Below, piece after piece: positions 26,631 to 34,177 of a DNA stretch of 38,151 nucleotides. How positions within the stretch are numbered: position 1 is the stretch's first letter; each line of letters opens with the position of its first letter. The stretch spans positions 1-38,151 of the forward strand of contig JAGXSQ010000091.1 in the NCBI GenBank assembly GCA_018333395.1, written 5' to 3'. The notes under the pieces are model-generated. The model had not been told where the DNA came from and made no database searches. It saw nothing but the letters and a program-made list of their open reading frames with translations. Position numbers and translations under genes: made by a program. This DNA is from Dethiobacter sp. (lineage in GTDB: Bacteria > Bacillota_D > Dethiobacteria > Dethiobacterales > Dethiobacteraceae).

Positions 26631-27392
26631 ATGTGGGTGCGTTGGCTGCGATTTAGGTACCGTGCTGTAGAACATGAAGGCTTTGGGGATGGAGAACTTG
26701 TAAGGGCGGTAAGCGGGGACGTCTTCTCCGGCCAATACCGGGAGACAGGGTTGGTGGCGGAGCTTGCGGAAGTGGAACTTGTCGTGCCCTGTCGGCCGAC
26801 GAAAATCATCGGCATCGGGCTTAACTACCGTGACCATGCGGCAGAAATGAAAATGGAACTGCCCGAAGAGCCGATTCTTTTCCTTAAAGCTCCTTCTGCT
26901 TTGCTGGCGCACGGTGAGCCGATAGTTCGCCCGGAAATGGCGCGCCGGGTGGACTATGAGGCAGAACTGGCCGTGGTAATCGGCCGTACTGCCCGGCATG
27001 TGCCGGTCGAGGAGGCGCTCGGTTACGTTTTCGGCTATACCTGCGGCAATGATGTTACAGCGCGGGATTTACAGAAGAAGGACATCCAGTGGGCTCGCGC
27101 TAAGTCTTTTGACACTTTCTGTCCACTGGGCCCTTGGATTGTCACCGGCCTAGACGCCGGTGACCTGGAAATTGTCCTCACACTCAACGGCAGTACACGG
27201 CAGCAGTCCCGCACCTCTCAGATGGTGTTCGGCGTGGCGGAGTTGATAGCCTATGCTTCTAGGGTAATGACGCTTTTGCCCGGCGATGTGCTCCTTACAG
27301 GGACGCCTGCTGGTGTCGGCCCCATGACGAGCGGCGATACCGTTACTTTGCGCATTGACGGCCTTGGGGAGCTGACTAATCCCGTCGTCTGA
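26631..27392 (+). CDS. Fumarylacetoacetate hydrolase (FAH) family enzyme
   Basis: Probable small FAH-type enzyme acting on an acylpyruvate or an oxaloacetate tautomer; the precise substrate is not given by sequence. The 253-residue protein has a short N-domain, then IGIGLNYRDHAAEM, FLKAPSALL, VDYEAELAVVIGR (metal Glu residues), GYTCGNDVTARDLQ (metal Asp), the substrate-loop KSFDTFCPLGPWIV and VLLTGTPAGVGPM. These are the standard core of the YcgM/FAHD1-like branch. ATG 26631 has AGGGGGAG just before it. Neighbours give no pathway; a housekeeping metabolite-repair role like that of FAHD1 relatives is a reasonable inference. Confidence 0.88.
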   Translation: MWVRWLRFRYRAVEHEGFGDGELVRAVSGDVFSGQYRETGLVAELAEVELVVPCRPTKIIGIGLNYRDHAAEMKMELPEEPILFLKAPSALLAHGEPIVRPEMARRVDYEAELAVVIGRTARHVPVEEALGYVFGYTCGNDVTARDLQKKDIQWARAKSFDTFCPLGPWIVTGLDAGDLEIVLTLNGSTRQQSRTSQMVFGVAELIAYASRVMTLLPGDVLLTGTPAGVGPMTSGDTVTLRIDGLGELTNPVV

Positions 27393-27420
27393 GCAGCCGG
27401 CAAAAAAGCGGCCCAGGCCG

Positions 27421-27466
27421 TACTGTCGCGCCATACAGTATATTGAAGCACAAAATAATGTGTGCT
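27421..27466 (+). repeat. Two short inverted repeats after the FAH gene
   Basis: TACTGT (27421-27426) with ACAGTA (27435-27440), then AGCACA (27447-27452) with TGTGCT (27461-27466). Each has six-base perfect arms and an eight-base spacer. They sit between the FAH stop and the terminator at 27482. They could be operators or RNA hairpins; nothing decides which. Confidence 0.4.
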
Positions 27467-27481
27467 AGGTAGCAAAAAGTG

Positions 27482-27508
27482 AAAACCGCCTCGAGGCGGT
27501 TTTTTTTT
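27482..27508 (+). terminator. Terminator after the FmdB-FAH unit
   Basis: AAAACCGCC (27482-27490), TCGA loop, GGCGGTTTT (27495-27503) and Ts to 27508. A 9-bp perfect stem with a long T tract. Confidence 0.93.
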
Positions 27509-27561
27509 ATGCTGCTTGGGGATACTACCGGAGAAAGCGTAAGTTGGAGGGTGGGCGCAAG

Positions 27562-28188
27562 ATGTTTGTCACCAATTTGGGAATGCTGATACTAATTGTC
27601 GTAACAGGCTTGATTTTCCTTGGCTTTCTCCATCGCGTGCTCGACAGGATGCGGCTGACTAAAGGGCAGGCGCTGACAATTCTCCTGGCTATGCTGGGAG
27701 CAGGGTTTCTGCCCAATATACCGCTGTTAGGAGGCCTGTCGGTGAACATCGGCGGTGCTCTTGTTCCCATAGCGGTAGCTGTCTACCTGATCGTGACAGC
27801 GGATGAGGCTAAGGAAAAACGGCGGGCGTTAATCACCTCTGGAGTAGTAGCGGTCGTTGCTTACCTGTCGGAGAAGATTTTACCGCTACATGGCGAACTG
27901 CCTATCGACGTTGACCCGCTTTTCCTGCCGGCCATTGTGGCAGCGATCACGGCTTATGTGCTGGGTCGCTCCCGGCGAGCAGCTTTTGTGGGAGGAGTCT
28001 TTGGCGTTATCCTCACTGATGTGTTGGCCTGGAGTGAAAACTGGCTGCTTTATCAGCTCCATGTCCCGATTGTGCTCGGCTCTACAGGCGTCTTTGGCGC
28101 TGCCGTCATCGGGGGCATGGGGGCTGTGCTACTGGCAGAATTGCTGGGGGAGACACTGGAACGTATAAAAGGGGGTCCGCAGCGATGA
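27562..28188 (+). CDS. DUF1614 membrane protein
   Basis: Integral membrane protein of about 208 residues with six or so hydrophobic segments: roughly residues 5-22, 34-53, 60-78, 92-108, 122-140 and 165-195. It resembles the DUF1614 family of Bacillota, which is often found beside a SpoIIP-like gene. The loop between helices contains RSRRAAFVGGVFGVILTDVL and PLLGGLSVNIGGALVP, which look like the conserved glycine-rich parts. ATG 27562 has GGAGGGTG eight bases upstream; the in-frame TTG at 27544 would put that site inside the gene. Its stop overlaps the spoIIP start (ATGA). Function unknown; a role in spore development is inferred from the neighbour. Confidence 0.8.
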   Translation: MFVTNLGMLILIVVTGLIFLGFLHRVLDRMRLTKGQALTILLAMLGAGFLPNIPLLGGLSVNIGGALVPIAVAVYLIVTADEAKEKRRALITSGVVAVVAYLSEKILPLHGELPIDVDPLFLPAIVAAITAYVLGRSRRAAFVGGVFGVILTDVLAWSENWLLYQLHVPIVLGSTGVFGAAVIGGMGAVLLAELLGETLERIKGGPQR

Positions 28189-29510
28189 AACGTCGTGTTT
28201 TAGCTTTACTCTTTCTGGGGGCCGTAGTATTGGCTGGTTTTCTTATACAGGAGAGGACACCGGAAGCCATGACGGTGATCCGACCGCTGACGGACTTTTT
28301 TGCCGGGCCCATGGAGGAGATCTCCAAAGAGGATGTCAAAGCTGCCAAGTATTGGACGATGGTAGACGAAAACGGCCGTGAACTCCTCATTACCGGCCGC
28401 AGGATTCATGTGGGTGACGAGTTTCTGACAGGTGAAAACAGGCTTTACCGCGTCTTCCGCGTCAGAGGCCGCACGGCCTACGGCCGCTTTGTGCGGGAGG
28501 TTGGCGCCGTCTTCAGCGAACAAAGGGAAAGTATCCTAGTGACCTGGCTGGATGGTCTGGGATTAGGTGTGCAGCCGGTCCAGCAACCGGCAGCGGAAAA
28601 TGAGGGGCTGGAACCAGCACCGGCGCCACGACGATTGATTGGTATTTATTTCACCCATAACGCGGAAGCCTTTGTCCCGAGCGACGGCAAAGCCTTTGTT
28701 GTGCCAAAGGGTGGCATCCACGGCGTTGGCCGGGTCTTTGCCGAAAACCTGGAGGCCAAGAATGTACGGGTCGTTCTTGACGAGACGCTGCACCTACCTC
28801 ATGACCGCGGCGCTTACCGGCGCTCCCGCGCCACTACGGAAAGGTTGCTGGCCAAAGGGCCGGATGTAATTTTCGATGTACATCGCGACGCGGCGCCGCG
28901 TCATGTCTATGCCGAACAGATCGGCAATGAGTGGGTAACACAGGTTAAGTTCGTGGTGGGCCGGCAAAATCCCAACATGGAGGTGACGCGCCAGTTTGCG
29001 CTTGATTTAAAGCGCGTGGCGGACATGGTTCATCCCAATCTGATCAAAGGGATTTTTCTGGCGCGGGGCAACTATAATCAGGACTTGTCGCCATTTAATC
29101 TGCTCCTGGAAGTGGGGGCACACACCAATTCCCGAGAAGCCGCTAAAGCCGGCATAGCTCTTTTTGCCGATGTGGTAAGCTTTTATTTCTATGGGCCGGA
29201 AGGACAGCAGGCGGCGCCGGCGCCGGGTGCGCAGGTAGAAATAGCGAACAGAACGGCGATGCGTTCTATAATCTTTCTGCTAGGGGCTACCGCTGCTATT
29301 ATCATCGGCTTTCTCCTCTTGAACACCGGTCGTTTTGCCGGCCTGCGGACGGCACTGGATCCCTGGCTGGGGAAGGCCCGCGGCGGGATTGAGCGCGGCG
29401 ATCGTTATCTCGCGCCGTGGCAGGAAAAAATCAGGGCCAGCTCTCTGACTGTCAAAAACAAGGCGCAGGACGTTTCCTCACGACTCCGCCGCCGCGACAA
29501 GCTGCGCTAG
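28185..29510 (+). CDS. spoIIP: SpoIIP-family sporulation peptidoglycan hydrolase with C-terminal membrane helix
   Basis: In B. subtilis SpoIIP, together with SpoIID, cuts peptidoglycan during engulfment. This 441-residue protein has an N-terminal membrane anchor (about 4-21), an extra domain (about 35-115) with VDENGRELLITGRRIHVGDE, a linker, and the SpoIIP core (about 150-340): IGIYFTHNAEAFVP, HDRGAYRRSR, DVIFDVHRDAAP and LLLEVGAHTNS, which carry the zinc-type His and Glu residues. Unusually it then has a second helix (about 360-382, IIFLLGATAAIIIGFLLL) and a 58-residue basic tail. The last feature is absent from the 401-residue B. subtilis protein. Coupled to the DUF1614 gene by a four-base overlap. 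Confidence 0.85.
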   Translation: MKRRVLALLFLGAVVLAGFLIQERTPEAMTVIRPLTDFFAGPMEEISKEDVKAAKYWTMVDENGRELLITGRRIHVGDEFLTGENRLYRVFRVRGRTAYGRFVREVGAVFSEQRESILVTWLDGLGLGVQPVQQPAAENEGLEPAPAPRRLIGIYFTHNAEAFVPSDGKAFVVPKGGIHGVGRVFAENLEAKNVRVVLDETLHLPHDRGAYRRSRATTERLLAKGPDVIFDVHRDAAPRHVYAEQIGNEWVTQVKFVVGRQNPNMEVTRQFALDLKRVADMVHPNLIKGIFLARGNYNQDLSPFNLLLEVGAHTNSREAAKAGIALFADVVSFYFYGPEGQQAAPAPGAQVEIANRTAMRSIIFLLGATAAIIIGFLLLNTGRFAGLRTALDPWLGKARGGIERGDRYLAPWQEKIRASSLTVKNKAQDVSSRLRRRDKLR

Positions 29511-29525
29511 CCAGCGCGTTCTTTT
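29504..29525 (+). terminator. Probable terminator after spoIIP
   Basis: GCGCT (29504-29508), loop AGCC, AGCGC (29513-29517), then GTTCTTTTT. It overlaps the last two codons. The stem is short but G+C rich. Confidence 0.5.
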
Positions 29526-29567
29526 TGAGCAGCTTTATAGTGCGAATATGTGCCAGAAAGCGGTTGT

Positions 29568-31055
29568 CTATGGTCGCGAAGTGAATATTTTCCGGAAGTG
29601 AAAGCCGTAAACGGCCAGCACTAACGCGTCAGGAAGCCTTTTGGGATGCTTCACTAAAGTTTGGATGATGAACTTCCAGAAATGCTCACGACCATTTTCC
29701 AGGAGGCCTAGTATCAATGTAACGCGGCACAGCGCCCTAAGGGAGCCAAAGTTAGTCAGGCGGGGGAAGTCTACCCCTCTGGCAGGACTGACTTCATGGA
29801 AAAACCTCAAGATACGTTCGTAATAAAGTGCGGGCGAATAGATGGTGGTAACAATCCGCTTATAGCCGTCCAGCAATTGCTGGGGGTCCATTCTGGGAAT
29901 GAAGTTCATGAAGAAATCGGTATTGTTGCCTGAGAATTTAGCTGTCAGGCGTTTTTCGGCTTTCAGGCGTTCAAACAGCCGTGTCCCTTGGGGAGCGTTA
30001 AGCAGTCCGACCATGGCGGTAGTGATCCCGCTTTGTTGAATGAAAGAAATCACCTGGTCAAAGATGCCCGGGGGATCACTGTCAAACCCAACGATGAAGC
30101 CTGCGCTGACCTGCAGGCCAAAGTTTTGAATTTTTCTGACCGAGGCGAGCAGGTCACGGTTCATATTTTGCTGTTTATGGCATTCTTTAAGTCCACTTTC
30201 GTTCACGGTTTCAATACCGATGAAGACGTTGCGGAATCCCGCCTCCCGCATCAGGTGCAGTAGCTTATCGTCGTCGGCTAGGTTTATGGAGGCCTCGGTA
30301 ATAAAGGTGAACGGGTGCTTTCGCTCCTTCATCCAATCAATTAACGCTGGTAGCAACTGTTGTTTGACCGCTCTCTTATTACCGATGAAATTATCGTCCA
30401 CAATAAAAACTGCACCACGCCACCTTTTACGGTAGAGAGCATCAAGCTCCGCTAAAAGCTGTTCGGCGCTTTTCAGGCGGGGATGTTTGCCAAGAAGAGG
30501 CGTGATGTTGCAAAAATCACAGTGATGGGGACAGCCTCTGGAAACCTGGACGCACATGGAAGCGTAGTTGTTAAGATTAATCAGGTTCCATTGTGGGAGC
30601 GGGGTATGTACAAGGCTTGGTTTGACGTGGGTACTGTACACCCGGCGGCAATAACCGCTTTCGAGATCTTGGAGGAATTCTGGAAGGGTAACTTCTCCTT
30701 CGTTTAGAACAAGATGATCTACTTCAGGAAATTCTTCGGGCTCCATGGTAAAGAGGGGGCCTCCGGCCACAGTTTTTATGCCTAGGGCCAAACATCTTTC
30801 CAGAATTTCCCGGACAGATTCGCGCTGCACCGCCATGGCGCTGATAAACACATAATCAGCCCAGCGCAGATGGGGGTCTTTAAGCGCCTGCACATTCATA
30901 TCGATTAATCTTTTTTCCCAAGCCTCAGGCAACATTGCGGCCACAGTAAGTAGCCCAAGCGGAGGATAAGCTGCCTTTTTCCCTATAAATTTTAGCGCGT
31001 GTCGGAACCCCCAAAAAGTCTCGGCATAACGCGGATAAAGAAGAAGTATTTTCAT
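29568..31055 (-). CDS. B12-binding radical SAM protein (DUF4070 type)
   Basis: Predicted cobalamin-dependent radical SAM enzyme, often a methylase. The 495-residue protein starts MKILLLYPRYAETFWGFRHA; the B12-binding-like domain covers about 1-140 (ISAMAVQRESVREILERC, VAGGPLFT). The radical SAM core has CPHHCDFCN (C-x3-C-x2-C, about 175-182) and FIVDDNFIGNKRAVKQQL, and the C-terminal third resembles DUF4070. The layout is that of hopanoid C-2 methylase HpnP and relatives, but no hopanoid genes are nearby, so its substrate is open. The B12 domain lacks an obvious DxHxxG motif, which many of this class lack. ATG 31055 has AAGGAG on the minus strand. Stand-alone gene. Confidence 0.85.
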   Translation of the reverse strand: MKILLLYPRYAETFWGFRHALKFIGKKAAYPPLGLLTVAAMLPEAWEKRLIDMNVQALKDPHLRWADYVFISAMAVQRESVREILERCLALGIKTVAGGPLFTMEPEEFPEVDHLVLNEGEVTLPEFLQDLESGYCRRVYSTHVKPSLVHTPLPQWNLINLNNYASMCVQVSRGCPHHCDFCNITPLLGKHPRLKSAEQLLAELDALYRKRWRGAVFIVDDNFIGNKRAVKQQLLPALIDWMKERKHPFTFITEASINLADDDKLLHLMREAGFRNVFIGIETVNESGLKECHKQQNMNRDLLASVRKIQNFGLQVSAGFIVGFDSDPPGIFDQVISFIQQSGITTAMVGLLNAPQGTRLFERLKAEKRLTAKFSGNNTDFFMNFIPRMDPQQLLDGYKRIVTTIYSPALYYERILRFFHEVSPARGVDFPRLTNFGSLRALCRVTLILGLLENGREHFWKFIIQTLVKHPKRLPDALVLAVYGFHFRKIFTSRP

Positions 31056-31094
31056 ATTCTTTTCTCCTTACACCAAGATCTCCTATCTTAACTT

Positions 31095-31123
31095 ATTATA
31101 ACCACTGAGGCCAGAAAAAGTAA
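31095..31123 (-). promoter_or_regulatory. Promoter for the radical SAM gene
   Basis: On the minus strand, perfect TATAAT (plus-strand ATTATA 31095-31100) and a 17-base spacer from a weak TTACTT (plus-strand 31118-31123). The start codon lies 40 bases further on. Confidence 0.5.
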
Positions 31124-31180
31124 AGGCGCGCAAACTCAGAATTTTTGCCTAATGGTCGTAGAGCAACTTTAGCTAGGAGT

Positions 31181-31212
31181 GCCTGCCTTGCCGCTCTGAC
31201 GTCACGGCAGGC
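31181..31212. repeat. Inverted repeat GCCTGCC ... GGCAGGC
   Basis: GCCTGCC (31181-31187) and GGCAGGC (31206-31212) with an 18-base spacer. The rest of the 375-base gap 31056-31430 holds the radical SAM promoter, this repeat and an in-frame extension upstream of bacterioferritin; I see no other gene in it. The same arms recur before leuS. Confidence 0.45.
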
Positions 31213-31430
31213 GGGCTGGACGCTGGTGCGGAAGCGTTTTTATGCTCTGGGGCGACTGTAGCATGTTTTTCATCACGGACAGGCCCATGTCGTTGGAAGA
31301 GAGAGGCCATGCGCACACTGTCAAGTGTGTTTACAAATTTAGCCATGAAGAAGGGAAGTGGCTGCCTAATGCCGAACGGGTTAAAATCTGGCAGGTTAGT
31401 GCTCAAAAAAAGAAAGGGGACTTGTGTGGT

Positions 31431-31898
31431 ATGAAAGGTAATCAGAAGCTGATCGAGGTGTTAAATTCGCTGCTGGCCGATGAGCTGAGCGCCATTAACC
31501 AGTACATGGTCCACTCTGAAATGTGTGCCAACTGGGGTTATGGGAAACTGCACGAACGGGTAGAAAAAAGGGCTATAGAGGAAATGAAACATGCGGAAAA
31601 ACTTATTGCGAGGATACTCTTTCTCGAAGGGATGCCGATTGTTTCTCACTTGAAAGAGATCCGCATTGGAGGCGATATCGAAAAGCAGCTGGCGCACGAC
31701 CACGCTGCGGAAAAAGGGGCGGTTGAGGCATATAACGAAGCTATTATCTTGGCCGGGGAAGTGAGGGATTTTGCTACGCGGGAAATACTGGAACATATTC
31801 TAAGCGATGAAGACAAGCATCTTGATAGCATAGAAGAACTGCAAGACCAGATAGGGCATATGTCTCTCCCTATCTTCCTTACTACTCAGGTAGGCTAG
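31431..31898 (+). CDS. bfr: Bacterioferritin
   Basis: Iron-storage and detoxifying ferritin with haem. The 155 residues match E. coli Bfr in length. MKGNQKLIEVLNSLLADELSAINQY has ferroxidase Glu18; EEMKHAEKLIARILFLEGMP has Glu51, the haem-ligand Met52 and His54; HAAEKGAVEAYNEAI has the Glu94 equivalent; and HILSDEDKHLDSIEEL supplies the Glu127/His130 pair. ATG 31431 matches the family; the ribosome site AGAAAGGGGA is about 10 bases away. The frame is open for a further 63 codons upstream (from 31242). A -10-like TAAAAT at 31382 may be the promoter. It converges with hcp, and both are stress-related. Confidence 0.94.
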   Translation: MKGNQKLIEVLNSLLADELSAINQYMVHSEMCANWGYGKLHERVEKRAIEEMKHAEKLIARILFLEGMPIVSHLKEIRIGGDIEKQLAHDHAAEKGAVEAYNEAIILAGEVRDFATREILEHILSDEDKHLDSIEELQDQIGHMSLPIFLTTQVG

Positions 31899-31940
31899 AC
31901 CCTGCACGCCGGCACTTCATTCGCCTAGCAGACGCAGGGT
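31899..31940 (+). terminator. Possible terminator after bacterioferritin
   Basis: ACCCTGC (31899-31905) pairs with GCAGGGT (31934-31940) over a 28-base loop. There is no T run after it, so it is at best a weak or processing hairpin. Confidence 0.3.
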
Positions 31941-31967
31941 GCGCAAACAAGGCGCTGGAGGACGGGC

Positions 31968-32002
31968 AAAAAAGTACGGAGAGCCAAATTGGCTCTCCGT
32001 AC
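31968..32002 (-). terminator. Terminator of hcp
   Basis: GTACGGAGAGCCAA (31974-31987) pairs perfectly with TTGGCTCTCCGTAC (31989-32002). On the minus strand this 14-base arm hairpin is followed by six Ts (A-run 31968-31973). It lies four bases beyond the hcp stop. Confidence 0.93.
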
Positions 32003-32006
32003 CGCT

Positions 32007-33641
32007 TTAACCAAGGATTGCGGCGAGGTCTTGTTCAGGAGTGGAAATGGGGCGCAGATTAAAGTTTTCCACCAGGACATTCAGCACATTGGGCGTGAGG
32101 AAGGCGGGCAGGCTTGGGCCGATATAGATGTTCCTCAGGCCAAGATGCAGGAGTGTCAGCAGGATGGCGACCGCTTTTTGCTCGTACCAGGAAAGAACCA
32201 GTGTCAGCGGCAAATCATTGACGCTGCAGTCGAAGGCGTCAGCGAGGGCCAGAGCGATACGGATGGCGGAATAGGCATCGTTACACTGTCCAACGTCCAG
32301 TAACCTAGGTAGGCCGCCAATGTCGCCCAGCTTTTTGTCATAGAAGCGGAATTTGCCGCAAGCGAGCGTCAGGATAACGGTGTCTTTGGGCGCCTTCTCC
32401 ACAAAATCGGTATAGTAGCTCCGTCCCGGTTTGGCGCCGTCGCAGCCGCCAACGAGGAAGAAATGCCTGATGGCGCCGCTTTTGACAGCTTCAATAACCG
32501 TGGGGGCTGCCCCGATGACCGCCTGGCGGGCGAAGCCGACCAGGACGCTGCCTTTGTCTTCATCTGTGGTGAATCCCGGCAGAGAAAGCGCTTTTTCAAT
32601 GACCGGGCCAAACTGGCCATTCTTCACATGGCGGACACCGGGCCAGCCGACCTGTCCGGTGGTAAAGATGTTCTCGGTGTAGGATTGCTGTGGTTTTTGC
32701 AGGCAGTTGGTAGTCATCAGGATGGCGCCGGGGAAGCCGGCAAACTCTTTTTGTTGGTTCTGCCAGGCGGTGCCGAAATGCCCGTAGAAGTGGCTGTGCT
32801 TCTTTAGTTCCGGGTAACCGTGGGTTGGCAGCATCTCGCCGTGGGTGTAGATGTTAATCCCTTTGTCGGCGGTCTGGGCGAGCAATAAGCCTAAGTCTTT
32901 CAGGTCGTGGCCGGAAATGAGAATACATTTCCCTTTTTTGTGGCCCAGAGGTACTTCTGTGGGGGTGGGATGGCCATAAGTGCCGGTGTTGCCAGCATCC
33001 AGCAGTTCCATGGCGCGCAGGTTTATTTCTCCGCATTTTAGCACCAAGCCAAGCCAGTCATGCAGAGACAGGGTTTTCTCTGTCAGGGTGGCCAGCGCTT
33101 CGTGGATGAAAGCGTATACTTTGTCATCTTCCTGACCAATGATTCGGGCATGGTCTGTATACGCCGCCACGCCTTTGAGACCGAAAAGCAAGGTTCTTTG
33201 CAGTGATTGAATGTCGGCATCCGTTGTCTGGTCCGAGTTCAAGCCCACTTCTCTGCCCTGTGACACCAGCCCAGGGATATCAGCGGCGGGCTTAAAAGTG
33301 GCAGAGGGATGGCTAAAGCTGACGTTGCCGCCGGCCTGGGCGACTTTTTGCTTTAATTGTTCGCGCAGCCGCACAGTTTCGGCGATGTATTCCTGGTAGC
33401 GGGTCGGATCAAAGTCTACATTAGTCAGAGTGGTAAAGAGTCCTTGAACAGTAAAGCTGTTTGCCTCGTGGTCGGTTACGCCGACTCTGCGGCCTTCTCT
33501 GGCGTAGAGGGAAAGCCCCTTTAGCGCATGAATCAGCAGGTCCAGAAGCGCAGCTACTTCTTGGTCTTTACCGCATACGCCGCCTGTTGTGCAGGCAACG
33601 CCTTTTGCGGTCTGCTCACACTGGTTGCAGAACATACTCAC
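32007..33641 (-). CDS. hcp: Hybrid-cluster protein (hydroxylamine reductase), class I type
   Basis: Reduces hydroxylamine and, in several bacteria, nitric oxide, using a hybrid Fe-S-O cluster. The 544-residue protein begins MSMFCNQCEQTAKGVACTT; the first four cysteines are C-x2-C-x8-C-x5-C, the [4Fe-4S] arrangement of strict anaerobes (class I) rather than the [2Fe-2S] of class II. Hybrid-cluster ligands are visible at HGEMLPTHGY, TTNCLQKPQ, VGGCDGAKPGRS, TLACGKFRF, DVGQCNDAYSA and LSWYEQKAVA. GTG 33641 is chosen because AAGGAGG is nine bases upstream and it gives the standard N-terminus. No hcr reductase gene is adjacent. A Crp/Fnr box lies upstream. Confidence 0.96.
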   Translation of the reverse strand: MSMFCNQCEQTAKGVACTTGGVCGKDQEVAALLDLLIHALKGLSLYAREGRRVGVTDHEANSFTVQGLFTTLTNVDFDPTRYQEYIAETVRLREQLKQKVAQAGGNVSFSHPSATFKPAADIPGLVSQGREVGLNSDQTTDADIQSLQRTLLFGLKGVAAYTDHARIIGQEDDKVYAFIHEALATLTEKTLSLHDWLGLVLKCGEINLRAMELLDAGNTGTYGHPTPTEVPLGHKKGKCILISGHDLKDLGLLLAQTADKGINIYTHGEMLPTHGYPELKKHSHFYGHFGTAWQNQQKEFAGFPGAILMTTNCLQKPQQSYTENIFTTGQVGWPGVRHVKNGQFGPVIEKALSLPGFTTDEDKGSVLVGFARQAVIGAAPTVIEAVKSGAIRHFFLVGGCDGAKPGRSYYTDFVEKAPKDTVILTLACGKFRFYDKKLGDIGGLPRLLDVGQCNDAYSAIRIALALADAFDCSVNDLPLTLVLSWYEQKAVAILLTLLHLGLRNIYIGPSLPAFLTPNVLNVLVENFNLRPISTPEQDLAAILG

Positions 33642-33672
33642 GAAAATCAGCCTCCTTGAAAGTTTTGATATC

Positions 33673-33678
33673 ATTGTA
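33673..33678 (-). promoter_or_regulatory. -10 element of the hcp promoter
   Basis: TACAAT on the minus strand (plus-strand ATTGTA 33673-33678) puts the start site near 33666, about 25 bases before the GTG. There is no good -35; its place is taken by the dyad at 33700-33715. Confidence 0.5.
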
Positions 33679-33699
33679 ACGTTTCCCGTAACTAGCTAC

Positions 33700-33715
33700 T
33701 GTGATGTACGTCACC
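33700..33715 (-). promoter_or_regulatory. Crp/Fnr-family binding site upstream of hcp
   Basis: TGTGA (33700-33704), six bases, TCACC (33711-33715): the Crp/Fnr half-sites with one mismatch in the last base. Its centre (33707.5) is 41.5 bases upstream of the inferred start, the class II activation position. The likely regulator is an HcpR-, Fnr- or Crp-type protein; none is encoded in the window. Confidence 0.55.
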
Positions 33716-33927
33716 TTCCATAAAATTTTCGTCTCTGCCGAGAATCTCCTGCTTAAAAATAGCTGGCAACAGGCCAAGAGCCACCGGATAACGCCCGGCA
33801 GAAATATGCTAAAGCCAACAATGCCAAAAACAAAAGGGAACAGAAGCTGCCAGAGGAATGTTCCCCCACATATTAAAGAAGACCGCCTGGCCGCAAATTT
33901 ATTTTGATGGTTCTGCGTTAGCCTGCC
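33716..33927. other. Intergenic stretch without a recognised feature
   Basis: I see no gene, tRNA or terminator here. On the minus strand one frame is open across it and codes a hydrophobic run (LLFPFVFGIVGFSIFLPG), but it has no start or ribosome site and runs into hcp, so it is not called. A decayed membrane gene is possible. Confidence 0.3.
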
Positions 33928-33956
33928 TGGATTATCTTGCCACAGGATGGTAAACT
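33928..33956 (+). promoter_or_regulatory. Possible promoter of the structured leader
   Basis: TGGATT (33928-33933), 17-base spacer, TAAACT (33951-33956) preceded by TGG (extended -10). The -10 hexamer is the same as that of the promoter at 11635-11663. The -35 is poor. It would start transcription near 33963, just before the hairpin series. Confidence 0.35.
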
Positions 33957-33979
33957 TACTGCTCGGGGCAGGGTTTTTG

Positions 33980-34177
33980 CTGTCTCTCGCGAATATATAT
34001 TACCTGGGAGACAGACCCGACGGAGGCGGTTCTGCAGCACGCGATGCAGAACCAGCTCAAGGCAGGGAGGGGTTTGGCAAACCCTAAAGCGGCCGGAGGG
34101 GCTGTGTCGGCCGCAGAAAGAGACGGAGCGTTGCACAGTAGTTGACGAATTTTTTGGCACATAATTTGCGTGCTAAA
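33980..34177 (+). ncRNA. Multi-hairpin region; candidate leader RNA or small RNA of unknown class
   Basis: Four hairpins follow in a row: CTGTCTCTC/GGGAGACAG (33980-33988 with 34006-34014, one G-T pair), GGTTCTGCA/TGCAGAACC (34028-34036 with 34045-34053, perfect), GGGTTT/AAACCC (34070-34075 with 34079-34084, triloop) and GCGGCCG/CGGCCGC (34089-34095 with 34108-34114, perfect). A fifth, TTTGGCAC/GTGCTAAA, is at 34153-34160 and 34170-34177. An alternative pairs GTCTCT (33982) with AGAGAC (34119). I cannot match it to a riboswitch, T-box, 6S, SRP, RNase P or tmRNA motif I know. It lies in the 595-base gap between hcp and the carboxyltransferase gene. The strand is assumed from the gene downstream; the hairpins could act on either strand. 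Confidence 0.4.

Noticed and set aside
33741..33905. Hydrophobic minus-strand frame upstream of hcp
   Set aside because: No start codon with a ribosome site, and the frame runs through the hcp promoter and into the hcp coding region.
33937..34164. Open frames on both strands (75 and 80 residues) in the multi-hairpin region
   Set aside because: Their wording is Arg/Cys/Pro-rich, they lack ribosome sites, and the perfect hairpins explain the sequence better.
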